This document shows positions 1 through 8,115 of a stretch of 64,000 nucleotides of DNA, piece after piece. Positions within the stretch are counted from its first letter, which is position 1. Every line of letters begins with the position of its first letter. Source of the stretch: VFMC01 sp044238435. Lineage in GTDB: Bacteria; Actinomycetota; Acidimicrobiia; Acidimicrobiales; Ilumatobacteraceae. Made by a program: the position numbers and the translations under genes. The stretch covers positions 25,260 to 89,259 of the forward strand of contig JBIIDH010000002.1 in the NCBI GenBank assembly GCA_044238435.1. Reading direction: 5' to 3'. Under the pieces are notes generated by a model, which searched no databases, was not told the origin of the DNA, and saw only the letters and a program-made list of their open reading frames with translations.

Positions 1-1
1 C

Positions 2-712
2 GGCCGCTATGCGCTCATCGCCGAGAACGGTGCGGGTGGCAAAGCACTCGACGTGTTCGTCAACAACGTCGTGTACCCCGGCGACGGCCTCGCCGGGCAG
101 CGGCCGGACGACGCCTTCGAGCGCGTCATCGCCGCCGCTGCCACGGTGCCGCCCGGCGCCAACGGGGTGCTGTTCCTGCCGTGGCTGGTGGGTTCGATGG
201 CACCCGAGTTCGACCGCCACCAGCGGGGCGCGTTCCTCGGTCTCGGCCTCGGATCGAATCGGGCCGACATGGCCCGTGCCGTGCTCGAGGGCGTGGCGCT
301 GAACCTGGCCCGCCTGGTCCCCCACGTCACCGCGGTGGCTGGTTGCGGCGACGTGCCCATCCGGTTCGGTGGTGGGGGCGCGGCATCGTCGCTCTGGGGC
401 CAGATCCTCGCCGCTGCCACCGGGTCCACCGTGCACCGCCTCGCCGACCCCGGGTTCACCAACTGTCGCGGCGCAGCGCTGGTGGCGCTCGCCGAGTCGG
501 GCGCCGTCGACTGGGCCGACATCCCCGCCCTCGTGCAGGTGGCCGAGGTGCACGAGCCCGACCCGGTGGCCGTGCAGCGGTATGCGCCCCTCGTCGCCGC
601 GTTCGACGACTTCCAGCATCTCACCAGCCCGTTCTTCCGCCAGTTGCACCGCACGCTGCGTCAGCAGCCTGCACCCACGCCGTCACCAACCCCGCAGGAG
701 GCAACCCCATGA
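2..712 (+). CDS. FGGY-family carbohydrate kinase (xylulokinase-like), C-terminal part
   Basis: The gene enters from the left edge; 236 residues of its C-terminal half are visible. FGGY kinases transfer the ATP phosphate to a pentulose, glycerol or related polyol. The stretch RFGGGGAASSLWGQILA is the conserved Gly-rich nucleotide-side motif of the second actin-like domain, and the preceding LFLPWLVG block and following NCRGAAL block are where xylulokinases carry them. The substrate-binding N-terminal domain lies outside the window, so the sugar cannot be named. The stop overlaps the next start as ATGA, so the two genes are probably co-translated. Confidence 0.85.
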   Translation, partial: GRYALIAENGAGGKALDVFVNNVVYPGDGLAGQRPDDAFERVIAAAATVPPGANGVLFLPWLVGSMAPEFDRHQRGAFLGLGLGSNRADMARAVLEGVALNLARLVPHVTAVAGCGDVPIRFGGGGAASSLWGQILAAATGSTVHRLADPGFTNCRGAALVALAESGAVDWADIPALVQVAEVHEPDPVAVQRYAPLVAAFDDFQHLTSPFFRQLHRTLRQQPAPTPSPTPQEATP

Positions 713-2145
713 CCGACACCACCTCGTCCACGCCGCGTCCGGTATCGCCGCTGCACCCGTACGCGGGTCGGTTCGCCGTGCACGCCACGATGCCCGAGCA
801 GGGCGTGCCGAGGGAACAGATCCTCTCGGAGCTCGCCCAGATGGCGAGCGAGGAGGACCGACGCGCCGATTCAGGCCGGGTGAGCGGGTCGATCTACTCC
901 GGCGACCACGACCACTACGCGTTCCTCGCCGAGGCCTTCGCCCACTTCGCCCACGCCAACGTGCTGCAGCGCGACATGTACCCGAGCGCCACGAAGATGG
1001 AGGCCGAGATCATCGCCATGGCGGCCGATCTCCTGCACGGCGACGCCGTGGGAGAAGGACACCAGACCGGCGGCCTGGTCACGTCGGGCGGCACCGAGAG
1101 CCTCGTCGCGGCGATGCTGGCGTACCGCGAGTGGGGGCGGGCCGAGCGGGGCATCGAGCATCCGCAGATCATCATGCCCGTCACCGGTCATCCGGCGATG
1201 AGCAAGGCCTTCCACTGGTTCGGGATCGACGTGGTGCTGGCGCCGGTCACCGACGAGTTCGTCGTCGATGTCGACTTCGTGCGCGACCACATCGGGCCGA
1301 ACACGGTGGCGCTCGTGGGGTCGGCCGGTACCTACCCGCACGGCATCATCGATCCCATCCCCGAGTTGGGCGCGCTGGCGCTCGAGCACGGCATCGGCCT
1401 GCACGTCGACGGCTGCCTGGGTGGTTTCATCCTGGCGTGGGCCGATCAGCTCGGCTACCCGGTCACCCCGTTCGACCTGGCTGTACCCGGCGTCACCTCC
1501 ATCTCGGCCGACACCCACAAGTACGGCTTCGCGTTCAAGGGCACCTCGGTGCTGCTGTTCCGTCCGCTGTCGCTGCGCCGCCACCAGTACTCGTTCGTGA
1601 AGGGCTGGCCCGGCGGGTTGTACACCTCGCCCAGCCTCAGCGGCAGCCGGTCCGGTGGGCTCATCGCCGCCACCTGGGCCGCGATGTTGAACCTCGGCAA
1701 AGACGGTTACCGCGCCATCGCCGCCGACATCTTCCGCACCGCCGCCGAGGTGAAGCAGGCGGTCCGCGACCATCCCGAGTTGGCGCTCATCGGCGACTCG
1801 CGGTTCATGGCGGCGTTCCGCGCCAACCCTGATGCCGCCGACCCGATCGACATCTTCCACGTCAACGACTCGCTCATCGCCAGCGGTTGGCGGATGAACG
1901 GTCTGCAGTTGCCGCCTGCCCTGCACTTCTGCATCACCAAGCCGAACACCCAGCCCGGGGTCAGTGAGGCCTTTGCAGCCGACCTGGCGACGGCCGTCGC
2001 CTACGCCGCTGCGCCCCCGACGGCACTGCCGCGTAGCGGGGCTATGTACGGCTCGGGTGGTCGTGCAGTGGATGCCGACCGGGCCGTCACCGGTATGACC
2101 GCCTGGCTCGACGCCGTGCACGAGGTGGGACCACTCGACTCGTGA
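709..2145 (+). CDS. Sphingosine-1-phosphate-lyase-like PLP-dependent enzyme
   Basis: A 478-residue group II PLP decarboxylase-fold protein. The Schiff-base lysine is K271 in SADTHKYGFAFKG, and this block with the later GWPGGLYTSPSLSGSR segment closely resembles eukaryotic sphingosine-1-phosphate lyase (known family pattern SADTHKYGYAPKG and GGIYASP). TSGGTESL near residue 125 is the PLP phosphate-binding loop and HVDGCLGG supplies the Asp that pairs with the pyridine nitrogen. No membrane anchor is present, unlike the eukaryotic enzyme. Start chosen at the ATG preceded by GGAGG (697-701) and overlapping the kinase stop. Such lyases cleave phosphorylated long-chain bases or similar amino-alcohol phosphates; the real substrate is unknown. 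An acidic amino acid decarboxylase is the alternative. Confidence 0.8.
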   Translation: MTDTTSSTPRPVSPLHPYAGRFAVHATMPEQGVPREQILSELAQMASEEDRRADSGRVSGSIYSGDHDHYAFLAEAFAHFAHANVLQRDMYPSATKMEAEIIAMAADLLHGDAVGEGHQTGGLVTSGGTESLVAAMLAYREWGRAERGIEHPQIIMPVTGHPAMSKAFHWFGIDVVLAPVTDEFVVDVDFVRDHIGPNTVALVGSAGTYPHGIIDPIPELGALALEHGIGLHVDGCLGGFILAWADQLGYPVTPFDLAVPGVTSISADTHKYGFAFKGTSVLLFRPLSLRRHQYSFVKGWPGGLYTSPSLSGSRSGGLIAATWAAMLNLGKDGYRAIAADIFRTAAEVKQAVRDHPELALIGDSRFMAAFRANPDAADPIDIFHVNDSLIASGWRMNGLQLPPALHFCITKPNTQPGVSEAFAADLATAVAYAAAPPTALPRSGAMYGSGGRAVDADRAVTGMTAWLDAVHEVGPLDS

Positions 2146-2224
2146 CGGGGGACCATGGTCCCTAATTTCACGGAGAGTAACGGAATCGCTACCCATCGGT
2201 GCAGTAGCGACGTACCATGTGCAC

Positions 2225-2872
2225 ATGACATCTCCCATCCGAGTGCTCATCTGCGACGACCACGGCATGGTGCGTGAAGCGTTGGCCCGCATGCTGGGCG
2301 CCAACGACGACATCGAGGTGGTCGCCAGCACCTCGAGCGTCGACGAGACGATGGAGGTGCTGCCGCAGGTGAAGCCCGACGTGGCCGTGCTCGACGTGCG
2401 CCTCGGCGACGGCAACGGCACCGTACTGGCCCGGTGGATCTCGCAGACCGTCCCCGGCACCAAGGTGATCATGCTCACGTCGTTCAGTTCCGATGAGGCG
2501 ATGGTGCACTCGTACATGGCGGGCGCGTCGGCGTTCCTGCTGAAGAACTCGTCGGCCAACGTGCTCATCGAGCGCATCCGCGACGTGAACGCCGGCATGG
2601 CCTTCATCGACCCGGTCGAGGCCCGTGCCGCGATGACCCGGCTCGACCGGTCGGGTGCGCTGCGCCTCAGCCAGCTCGACGCCACCGATCGCTCCATCGT
2701 CGACCTCATCGCCGAAGGCCTCAGCGACAAAGAGATCAGCCAGCGCATCCACCTCAGCCCGCAGACGGTGCGCAACCGTGTGTCGCGCATCCTCACCGTG
2801 CTGGGCAAGACCAACCGCACCCAGGTCGCGGTGATGGTTGCGGCGCTCGAGCGCGACGACGTCACCGGCTGA
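2225..2872 (+). CDS. NarL/LuxR-family response regulator
   Basis: 215 residues: receiver domain (about 1-120) with acidic pair D11/D12, phospho-acceptor D57 and K107, then a LuxR-type helix-turn-helix (about 150-205) with the recognition segment LSDKEISQRIHLSPQTV. It is followed 4 nt later by the histidine kinase, so the two form a regulator-first two-component pair. A GTG two codons upstream (2219) is equally possible; no Shine-Dalgarno is visible for either start, suggesting a leaderless transcript. The target genes cannot be read from the sequence. Confidence 0.9.
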   Translation: MTSPIRVLICDDHGMVREALARMLGANDDIEVVASTSSVDETMEVLPQVKPDVAVLDVRLGDGNGTVLARWISQTVPGTKVIMLTSFSSDEAMVHSYMAGASAFLLKNSSANVLIERIRDVNAGMAFIDPVEARAAMTRLDRSGALRLSQLDATDRSIVDLIAEGLSDKEISQRIHLSPQTVRNRVSRILTVLGKTNRTQVAVMVAALERDDVTG

Positions 2873-2876
2873 CGAC

Positions 2877-3953
2877 ATGGCCGCCATGGACGAGGTGGCC
2901 GAACCGGATCAGCGGCTCTCGCTCGTCGAGGTCCTCTCGAACGAATCGTTGCGGCAGATCACCGGTTATCTCACCGACTACGTGTGCGCACACCTTCCCG
3001 TGTTCGACGAGGCGGGTGAGGTGATCGACTGCTCGCTCGTGTGGTGGAACGACGCCTACGAGCAGGTGCGCACCGAACCGGTGCACTACGGCCAGTCGTT
3101 GACCGCCACCTACTACCGGCCTGACGACGCGATGAGCTATGTGCGGCGCTGCGTCGAGGAGGGCTACGCCGAGCAGATCTTCGAGATCGGCTCCGACGCC
3201 GTCGATCAGTACCGGGTGCCCAACACCATCGTGCGCATCCGCGTGGTGTGGCTGCGGATCGGGTCGATGCTGGTGGAGATCGGCTCCGACGAGAGCCGCG
3301 TCACGACGCTGGAACTGCAGGTGCAGGAGCAGGAACTCGCCGTACGCGAAGCCCTGCAGCAGCGCATGCGCGACCTCGACCGCGAGCGCATCGCCCGCGA
3401 CCTGCACGACTCGGTCATCCAGCAACTGTTCGTCACCGTGCTCGATCTGCAGAGCGCGTCGGGTCGCGATCAGGCAGCGCAGGAGGTGGCCATCAACCGG
3501 GCCGTCGAGGGGATCGACGATGCGATGACCCAGTTGCGGCGCACCATCTACGACATCGGCCACGAGCAGCGCGAACCGTTCGAGCAGCGTCTGCGCGAGG
3601 TGGTCGAGTCGTTCGGTGCCGCACCGTTCACGATCGACCTGCAGACCGACCTCGGGGTCGATCTCCCCGACGACCTGGCCGAGGACGTGTCGATGGTGGT
3701 GCTCGAGGCACTGGCGAACGTCGCCCGCCATGCGCACGCAGCGCGATGCCAGGTGCGCGTCGCCATCGACGGGCGGTGGCTGCTGGTCACGGTCACCGAC
3801 GACGGCGTCGGTCCCCCCGCCGAGTACTCGCGGATGAGCGGGCTGATGAACATGACCGAACGGGCCCGACTGCAGGGCGGCTGGTGCTGGCTGCGGCCGG
3901 GCAGCAAGCGCATCGGCTCGCGTCTCACCTGGTCGGTGCCGCTGCCGTACTGA
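2877..3953 (+). CDS. Cytoplasmic sensor histidine kinase, DesK/NarX (HisKA_3) type
   Basis: 358 residues without membrane segments. Residues about 25-135 look like a PAS-type sensory domain (WWNDAYEQVRTEP and following), then a short coiled coil leads to the dimerisation helix ARDLHDSVIQQLF with phospho-accepting H177. The HATPase domain has the N box (LEALANVARHAHA) and the G1 box (DDGVGPP). It partners the LuxR-type regulator immediately upstream. The start ATG is 4 nt after that stop; a second ATG at 2886 would shorten the protein by three residues. Confidence 0.88.
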   Translation: MAAMDEVAEPDQRLSLVEVLSNESLRQITGYLTDYVCAHLPVFDEAGEVIDCSLVWWNDAYEQVRTEPVHYGQSLTATYYRPDDAMSYVRRCVEEGYAEQIFEIGSDAVDQYRVPNTIVRIRVVWLRIGSMLVEIGSDESRVTTLELQVQEQELAVREALQQRMRDLDRERIARDLHDSVIQQLFVTVLDLQSASGRDQAAQEVAINRAVEGIDDAMTQLRRTIYDIGHEQREPFEQRLREVVESFGAAPFTIDLQTDLGVDLPDDLAEDVSMVVLEALANVARHAHAARCQVRVAIDGRWLLVTVTDDGVGPPAEYSRMSGLMNMTERARLQGGWCWLRPGSKRIGSRLTWSVPLPY

Positions 3954-4000
3954 GGTGCCGGCGACCGGTCGTCATCGGTGCGCGAGGACCTTTGTCTCAG

Positions 4001-4035
4001 GGCCGGGTACGGATGACCCTTCCCCGCACCCGGCC
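4001..4035. terminator. Hairpin in a convergent gap, candidate terminator
   Basis: Perfect 8-bp inverted repeat GGCCGGGT (4001-4008) and ACCCGGCC (4028-4035) with a 19-nt loop, between the kinase ending at 3953 and the convergent secreted-protein gene ending at 4169. There is no U-tract, so intrinsic termination is only a suggestion. Confidence 0.35.
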
Positions 4036-4168
4036 TCCGATGGTTCGATGTCCGAGCGTTCCGGATCGGCACCTCTCGATCGCACCGGCCCCCCGCTGGT
4101 GCTCCAGCCCCCGCACCATCGGGAGGTGCTGATCCGGCCGCCGAACCAGCTGCGATGCCGCCAGCAGG

Positions 4169-4519
4169 TCAGGGCGCCGAGCCGAAGCGGCACTCCCAGC
4201 TGTACGGCCAATCGGGATCGGTCGACCGAGCGAACGCTGGTGCGCCGTACTGCACCTCGCAGGCCTGGTCGAAGTCGACGGGCTGGGCAGCGAAGATGCC
4301 ATTCGGCCGCCAGGCGCACTGCCATCCCGACGCCGTCGGCCGGCTCAGCAACGGGATCGCCGGCTCGCCGTACAGCGACTGGCAGTAGAGGTCGAAGTCG
4401 ATCGAGCCGAGTGGGTAGCCCTGAGAACGCGTGTTGGCGGCTCCGGTGAGCTGTGCGGCGGCGACCGCACCGCCGAGGCCCAGCAGGAATGCGAACAGCG
4501 CCAGCAGGAGTCGTCTCAT
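4169..4519 (-). CDS. Small secreted protein with two Cys-containing repeats
   Basis: 116 residues. An N-terminal hydrophobic stretch after MRR (about 4-25) is a signal peptide or anchor with an AAA-type cleavage region. The mature part is an internal duplication: FDLYCQSLYGEPA...GWQCAW followed by FDQACEVQYGAPA...SWECRF. Each unit has the pattern F-D-x-x-C-x3-Y-G-x-P-A...W-x-C, so four cysteines could form one disulfide per repeat outside the cell. The start overlaps the response-regulator stop (ATGA), placing it third in a kinase-regulator-secreted protein operon. No function is known to me; an extracytoplasmic partner or target of that two-component system is inference. Confidence 0.7.
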   Translation of the reverse strand: MRRLLLALFAFLLGLGGAVAAAQLTGAANTRSQGYPLGSIDFDLYCQSLYGEPAIPLLSRPTASGWQCAWRPNGIFAAQPVDFDQACEVQYGAPAFARSTDPDWPYSWECRFGSAP

Positions 4520-5223
4520 CGGGTGCCGCTCTGCTCGAGAAAGGGAACCAGGAACGATCGACAGCGCTGGGCGAACTCGCCCATCTCCTTCAGCGAGGGA
4601 TCGCTCAGACCGTGCATCTCGAGGTCGGGTACCAGTTGGGCGCGGTAGTTCTTCACCGTGTTCAGCTTCAGGCCCGATGCGTCGGCGAGCTCTTTGTAGG
4701 TGGGGTCGTCGGCGGCCAGCAGGGCACGCCACAGTTTCGCGTGCCCACCGTGCTGCACGAGTGAGCGAAAACTTGCCGCGGTGCGGTACTGCGACTTGCG
4801 AGCCGGGAGGAGCGGCTGGATGGCCGGGTCGACAGGCGCACTCCCGACGGTGATGACCCGCGTGATTGCGTCGAGTTGGTATGCGAGCGGCGCGCTCTTG
4901 GAGATGACCGTGGCGATGGGCAGCAACTCCCATGCGTCGCGCAGGATGCGGGCGACCCACTCGTCGCCCTGGGTGATGATGGCCAGCCGCACCGACGGGC
5001 AGTAGCGGTGCACCTCGACCAGCGCGTCGAGCCCGCTGCCACGCTCTTGGGGGAACGACAGATCGACCAGGGCGAGGTCGATGTCGGGGACAGCCTCGAG
5101 CGTGTCGCCGACATCGGCGAGCGCCACCACCACGGTGACCTCGTACCCGAGCCGGTCGCGAATGGCGTCGGCGAACAGTTCAGCGAGCGCACTCGCATCG
5201 TCAACCAGCAGCAGATGCGGCAC
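4516..5223 (-). CDS. Atypical response regulator (paralogue A)
   Basis: 235 residues. The receiver domain keeps D8/D9, phospho-acceptor D54, T84 and K109. The C-terminal half is not a standard LuxR or OmpR effector by eye; it contains the signature LVQHGGHAKLWRALLA and a likely helix-turn-helix YKELADASGLKLNTVKNYRAQL. The regulator at 12236-12970 has the same residues at identical positions and the same C-terminal signature. GTG start at 5223 is preceded by GGAAGG at good spacing. It overlaps the upstream kinase by 23 nt and the downstream secreted-protein gene by 4 nt, so all three should be one transcript. Confidence 0.82.
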   Translation of the reverse strand: MPHLLLVDDASALAELFADAIRDRLGYEVTVVVALADVGDTLEAVPDIDLALVDLSFPQERGSGLDALVEVHRYCPSVRLAIITQGDEWVARILRDAWELLPIATVISKSAPLAYQLDAITRVITVGSAPVDPAIQPLLPARKSQYRTAASFRSLVQHGGHAKLWRALLAADDPTYKELADASGLKLNTVKNYRAQLVPDLEMHGLSDPSLKEMGEFAQRCRSFLVPFLEQSGTR

Positions 5224-6523
5224 GTGGACGTCCTTCCTGGAGCGTTGTCTCGGTGAGGGTGGGCGCGGCTGACGCACGGCGATGGCGATCGACGTGTGCG
5301 GCCACTCGACTGCCGCCATCGATGCGGTCGATGGTGAGGTTTCCCGGGCCGAGTTCGTGGCGCAGGCTCCACAGGCCGCGTCCGGCGGCGAGGTCGTCGT
5401 GGTCGAAGCCACCCGCGTCGTCGACCACGGCGAGGTGGACCTGCTCGGCGTCGACCGACACGTCGAAACTCAGCCGGGTGGCGCCGGCGTTGAGCGCGTT
5501 CGACGTGAGGACGGATGCAGCATGACGCAGCATCTGGCCGGTGTCGCGGTCGACCACCGCCGAGGCGGTCTCGTAGGTGGGGACGCGTTCGACGGCGGCG
5601 CCGTGGTTCTGGGCGTTGCGCACGAACGGCTGCAGCACCTCGGCGAGACGCGCCGAGCCGGACTGCAGCAGTTCGTCGAGCTGGCGGAGTCGGAGCGCGA
5701 AGTCGAGTTCGTCGAGCATGCCGACCACCTCGTCGGTGTGCAGCGCACCGCGGTGCAGTCGCAGGGTGACCAGCCGGAGCTGGGCGCACACATCGTCGTG
5801 CAGCCAGTGCGCGCTGCGCCGGTGCTCGCTGCGCGCGGTCTCGACACGGATGAGATCGTTACGGGCAGCCTCGGTCGTGATCATCCGGCCGATCGACCAT
5901 GCCGTCACACAGGCCAGGGCCACCCAGACGTGCACCGTGAGGTACACCGGTAGCAGGGTGTCGGCGACATCGATGTCGGGCACCGCCAGGGCGGTACCGA
6001 CCAGGCCGCCGACCACACCGAGATGCATGGGCGACGACACCAGCGCCCACCAGAGCTGGCGCGGCGATGGCCGCCAGCCGATGGCATATGCGGTGAGCGA
6101 GGTGTCGGCGCCGATGACGATGCCGAGCCCGGTCGACAGCAGGGCGGCCCACCCGGGTGCCGTGCCGAAGATGCCACCCACCATCGCCAGGCCCACCAGC
6201 GATCGGAACGTGAGGTTCGCCCAGAGCGGTCGGGTGCGTTGCGTCCGCCCGAACAGGGTGAGCGCAGGGCCGATCATGCACACGAGCGTGGTCGCCACGA
6301 GCGCGAGCGGAGCGGGGTGTCGCAGCGCACTGATGCCGAGTTCGTGGTAGCTCGTGGCGTAGGTCAGCAGCACTGCGAGGCTGGCACTGAGGGCGAGCAC
6401 CTGTGTGCCACCGGTGGAGCGCACGGTGATGTTGGGCCGGCGTTCGGGGTCGTCCCACGTGTTCGCCCCGGCGAGCAGCGCGAGCCACCGATCGAGCGAC
6501 GCATCGTCGCGGGAAGAACTCAT
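5201..6523 (-). CDS. Membrane sensor histidine kinase (paralogue A)
   Basis: 440 residues with about five or six membrane segments (about 42-210), followed by a divergent dimerisation motif SAHWLHDDVCAQ in which H242 is the likely phospho-acceptor. The HATPase domain is present, with SNALNAGAT as N box and VDDAGGFD as G1 box. No large extracellular loop is seen, so the signal is probably sensed in or near the membrane. The paralogue at 10932-12239 has the same layout. Its start is 74 nt from the divergent ABC binding-protein gene, so a shared regulatory region is likely. Confidence 0.82.
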   Translation of the reverse strand: MSSSRDDASLDRWLALLAGANTWDDPERRPNITVRSTGGTQVLALSASLAVLLTYATSYHELGISALRHPAPLALVATTLVCMIGPALTLFGRTQRTRPLWANLTFRSLVGLAMVGGIFGTAPGWAALLSTGLGIVIGADTSLTAYAIGWRPSPRQLWWALVSSPMHLGVVGGLVGTALAVPDIDVADTLLPVYLTVHVWVALACVTAWSIGRMITTEAARNDLIRVETARSEHRRSAHWLHDDVCAQLRLVTLRLHRGALHTDEVVGMLDELDFALRLRQLDELLQSGSARLAEVLQPFVRNAQNHGAAVERVPTYETASAVVDRDTGQMLRHAASVLTSNALNAGATRLSFDVSVDAEQVHLAVVDDAGGFDHDDLAAGRGLWSLRHELGPGNLTIDRIDGGSRVAAHVDRHRRASAAPTLTETTLQEGRPRAASAAG

Positions 6524-6575
6524 CTCCCGATTCTGCCCGAGTCGACGGGGCCGTCAGGACATCACCTCTACCCTC

Positions 6576-6593
6576 CCGACGACATATCGTCGG
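6576..6593. promoter_or_regulatory. Inverted repeat in a divergent promoter region, candidate operator
   Basis: CCGACGA-CATA-TCGTCGG is a perfect 7+7 bp inverted repeat around CATA, ending 4 nt before the ATG of the binding-protein gene at 6598 and 52 nt upstream of the divergent kinase start. It could bind the PadR-like regulator of the same operon or the adjacent response regulator, or act as an mRNA hairpin over the start; the sequence does not decide. Confidence 0.45.
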
Positions 6594-6597
6594 TGGC

Positions 6598-8115
6598 ATG
6601 AGCCGAGCCCGACGGGTGCCGAGATCGAGCGCTCGCCGGAGCCGGTGGGTGGCAGCCGCGGTGCTGGCGATGACGGCGGCCGCATGCGCAGGCTCGGATG
6701 CGGGCACAGGGGCCGCCGATCGCGGCACGGTCACCTCGGCGCCCGACGCGGCGGCACCGACGTCGGCCGATGATGGTGCGCCCGGCACCACCGAGCCGTC
6801 GACTGTTGCGCCGACGGCAATCGGTCGGTGCAGCGAGCCTGCCACCGGTGCGGCGCAGGCGACGGTGCTCCTGTGGGAGATCATCGGAGGCGACGAGGGC
6901 CAGAACGCGTTCGACGAGTTGGTGGCCGAGTTCAACGCCTCGCAGACAGCGGTCAGGCTCGTCGCCGAGTCGGTCGGCGGCGCCAACGATCTGCTGTTCA
7001 CGTTGTCGCAGACGCCGGCCGCCGAGTGGCCCGATCTCGTCGTGGCCACCCCGCAGGCCTTGAAGCGCCTGCTCGACTCCGGACGGGTGGTGAGGCCCGA
7101 CGAGTGCCCAGGTGGTCAGGTGGCGGGCGACGGGCTGCTACCCGTGGTGCGGGCGACGTATGAGGTCGACGGTGTGCTGCAGGCCGTGCCGTTCGGGGTG
7201 TCGACCTCGGTGCTGTGGTTCGACGCGGTCGAGATGCGCGCCGCAGGGCTCGATCCGGCGTCGCCTCCGGCCACGCTCGAAGCACTTGCCGCTGCGTCAC
7301 GCCAGATCGTCGACAGCGGTGTCAGCCCATACGGTCTGGTGGTGTACGACTGGATGACCGCCTACCTGATCACCAATGGTGCACTGCAGCGGGGCGAGAT
7401 GTTCGCACTGCCCGACAACGGACGATCGGGCGGCCCGGTGTCGGTCGATCTCGACACGCCGGCCAACCGCGAGACCCTCACCTGGTTGCGCGACATCGTG
7501 GCCGTGAACGGCGGAGTGTCGATCGGGCTCACCCCGGCCGGGGTGGAAGATCTCACCCGCGTCGCCGATCCGCTCGATGGGGCGACGATGACCGTGCACA
7601 CCTCGGCCGCGCTCGGCGATGTGATCGCGCTGTTGGAGGCGGGCTCGTTCCCGGGGGTGGAACTGGGGGTGAGCCCCTTGCCCGGACCGGGGCGCGGTGC
7701 GGTGCTGGGCGGGAACGGGTTCTTCCTCATCGACCACGGCGACCCCGCCCGTGCCGGGGCTGCGTTCGATGTGGTGACCTGGTTCACCGAGCCCGCCAAC
7801 ATCGCCCGCTTCGATGCCGCCACCGGCTACATCCCGCCGTCGTTTCGGGTCGCCGCCGAACCGGTGCTCGTGGCCGCCTGGGCCGAGCACCCCGAGATGC
7901 GGGTGGCGTGGGACCAGGTGCTCGCCCTCCCTGGCAACGACGTGACGGCCGGGGCGCTGTTCGGGCCGAGCGCCGAGGTGGAGCGGCTCTTCTTCGAACT
8001 CACGGCCGACGTGGTCGACAACGGCATGCCTCCGGCCGAGGCGCTGCAGGGGCTCACCGACGACATCAACGCGCTGCTCGCCCAGTACGACGCGGTGATC
8101 GGTTCCGGCGGGTGA
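6598..8115 (+). CDS. ABC transporter substrate-binding lipoprotein, UgpB/sugar-binding class
   Basis: 505 residues. Arg-rich N terminus, hydrophobic stretch and lipobox TAAAC with lipid-acceptor C30, then a Thr/Ala/Pro-rich linker. The body (from about residue 85, VLLWEIIGGDEGQNAF) looks like the large family 1 binding proteins for sugars or glycerol-3-phosphate (UgpB class), with PFGVSTSVLWFDAVEMRAAG as a typical block. It overlaps the ModB-like permease by GTGA. Binding proteins of molybdate systems are usually about 250 residues, so a UgpB-size protein with ModB/ModC-like partners is odd; the ligand is therefore uncertain. Confidence 0.82.
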   Translation: MSRARRVPRSSARRSRWVAAAVLAMTAAACAGSDAGTGAADRGTVTSAPDAAAPTSADDGAPGTTEPSTVAPTAIGRCSEPATGAAQATVLLWEIIGGDEGQNAFDELVAEFNASQTAVRLVAESVGGANDLLFTLSQTPAAEWPDLVVATPQALKRLLDSGRVVRPDECPGGQVAGDGLLPVVRATYEVDGVLQAVPFGVSTSVLWFDAVEMRAAGLDPASPPATLEALAAASRQIVDSGVSPYGLVVYDWMTAYLITNGALQRGEMFALPDNGRSGGPVSVDLDTPANRETLTWLRDIVAVNGGVSIGLTPAGVEDLTRVADPLDGATMTVHTSAALGDVIALLEAGSFPGVELGVSPLPGPGRGAVLGGNGFFLIDHGDPARAGAAFDVVTWFTEPANIARFDAATGYIPPSFRVAAEPVLVAAWAEHPEMRVAWDQVLALPGNDVTAGALFGPSAEVERLFFELTADVVDNGMPPAEALQGLTDDINALLAQYDAVIGSGG

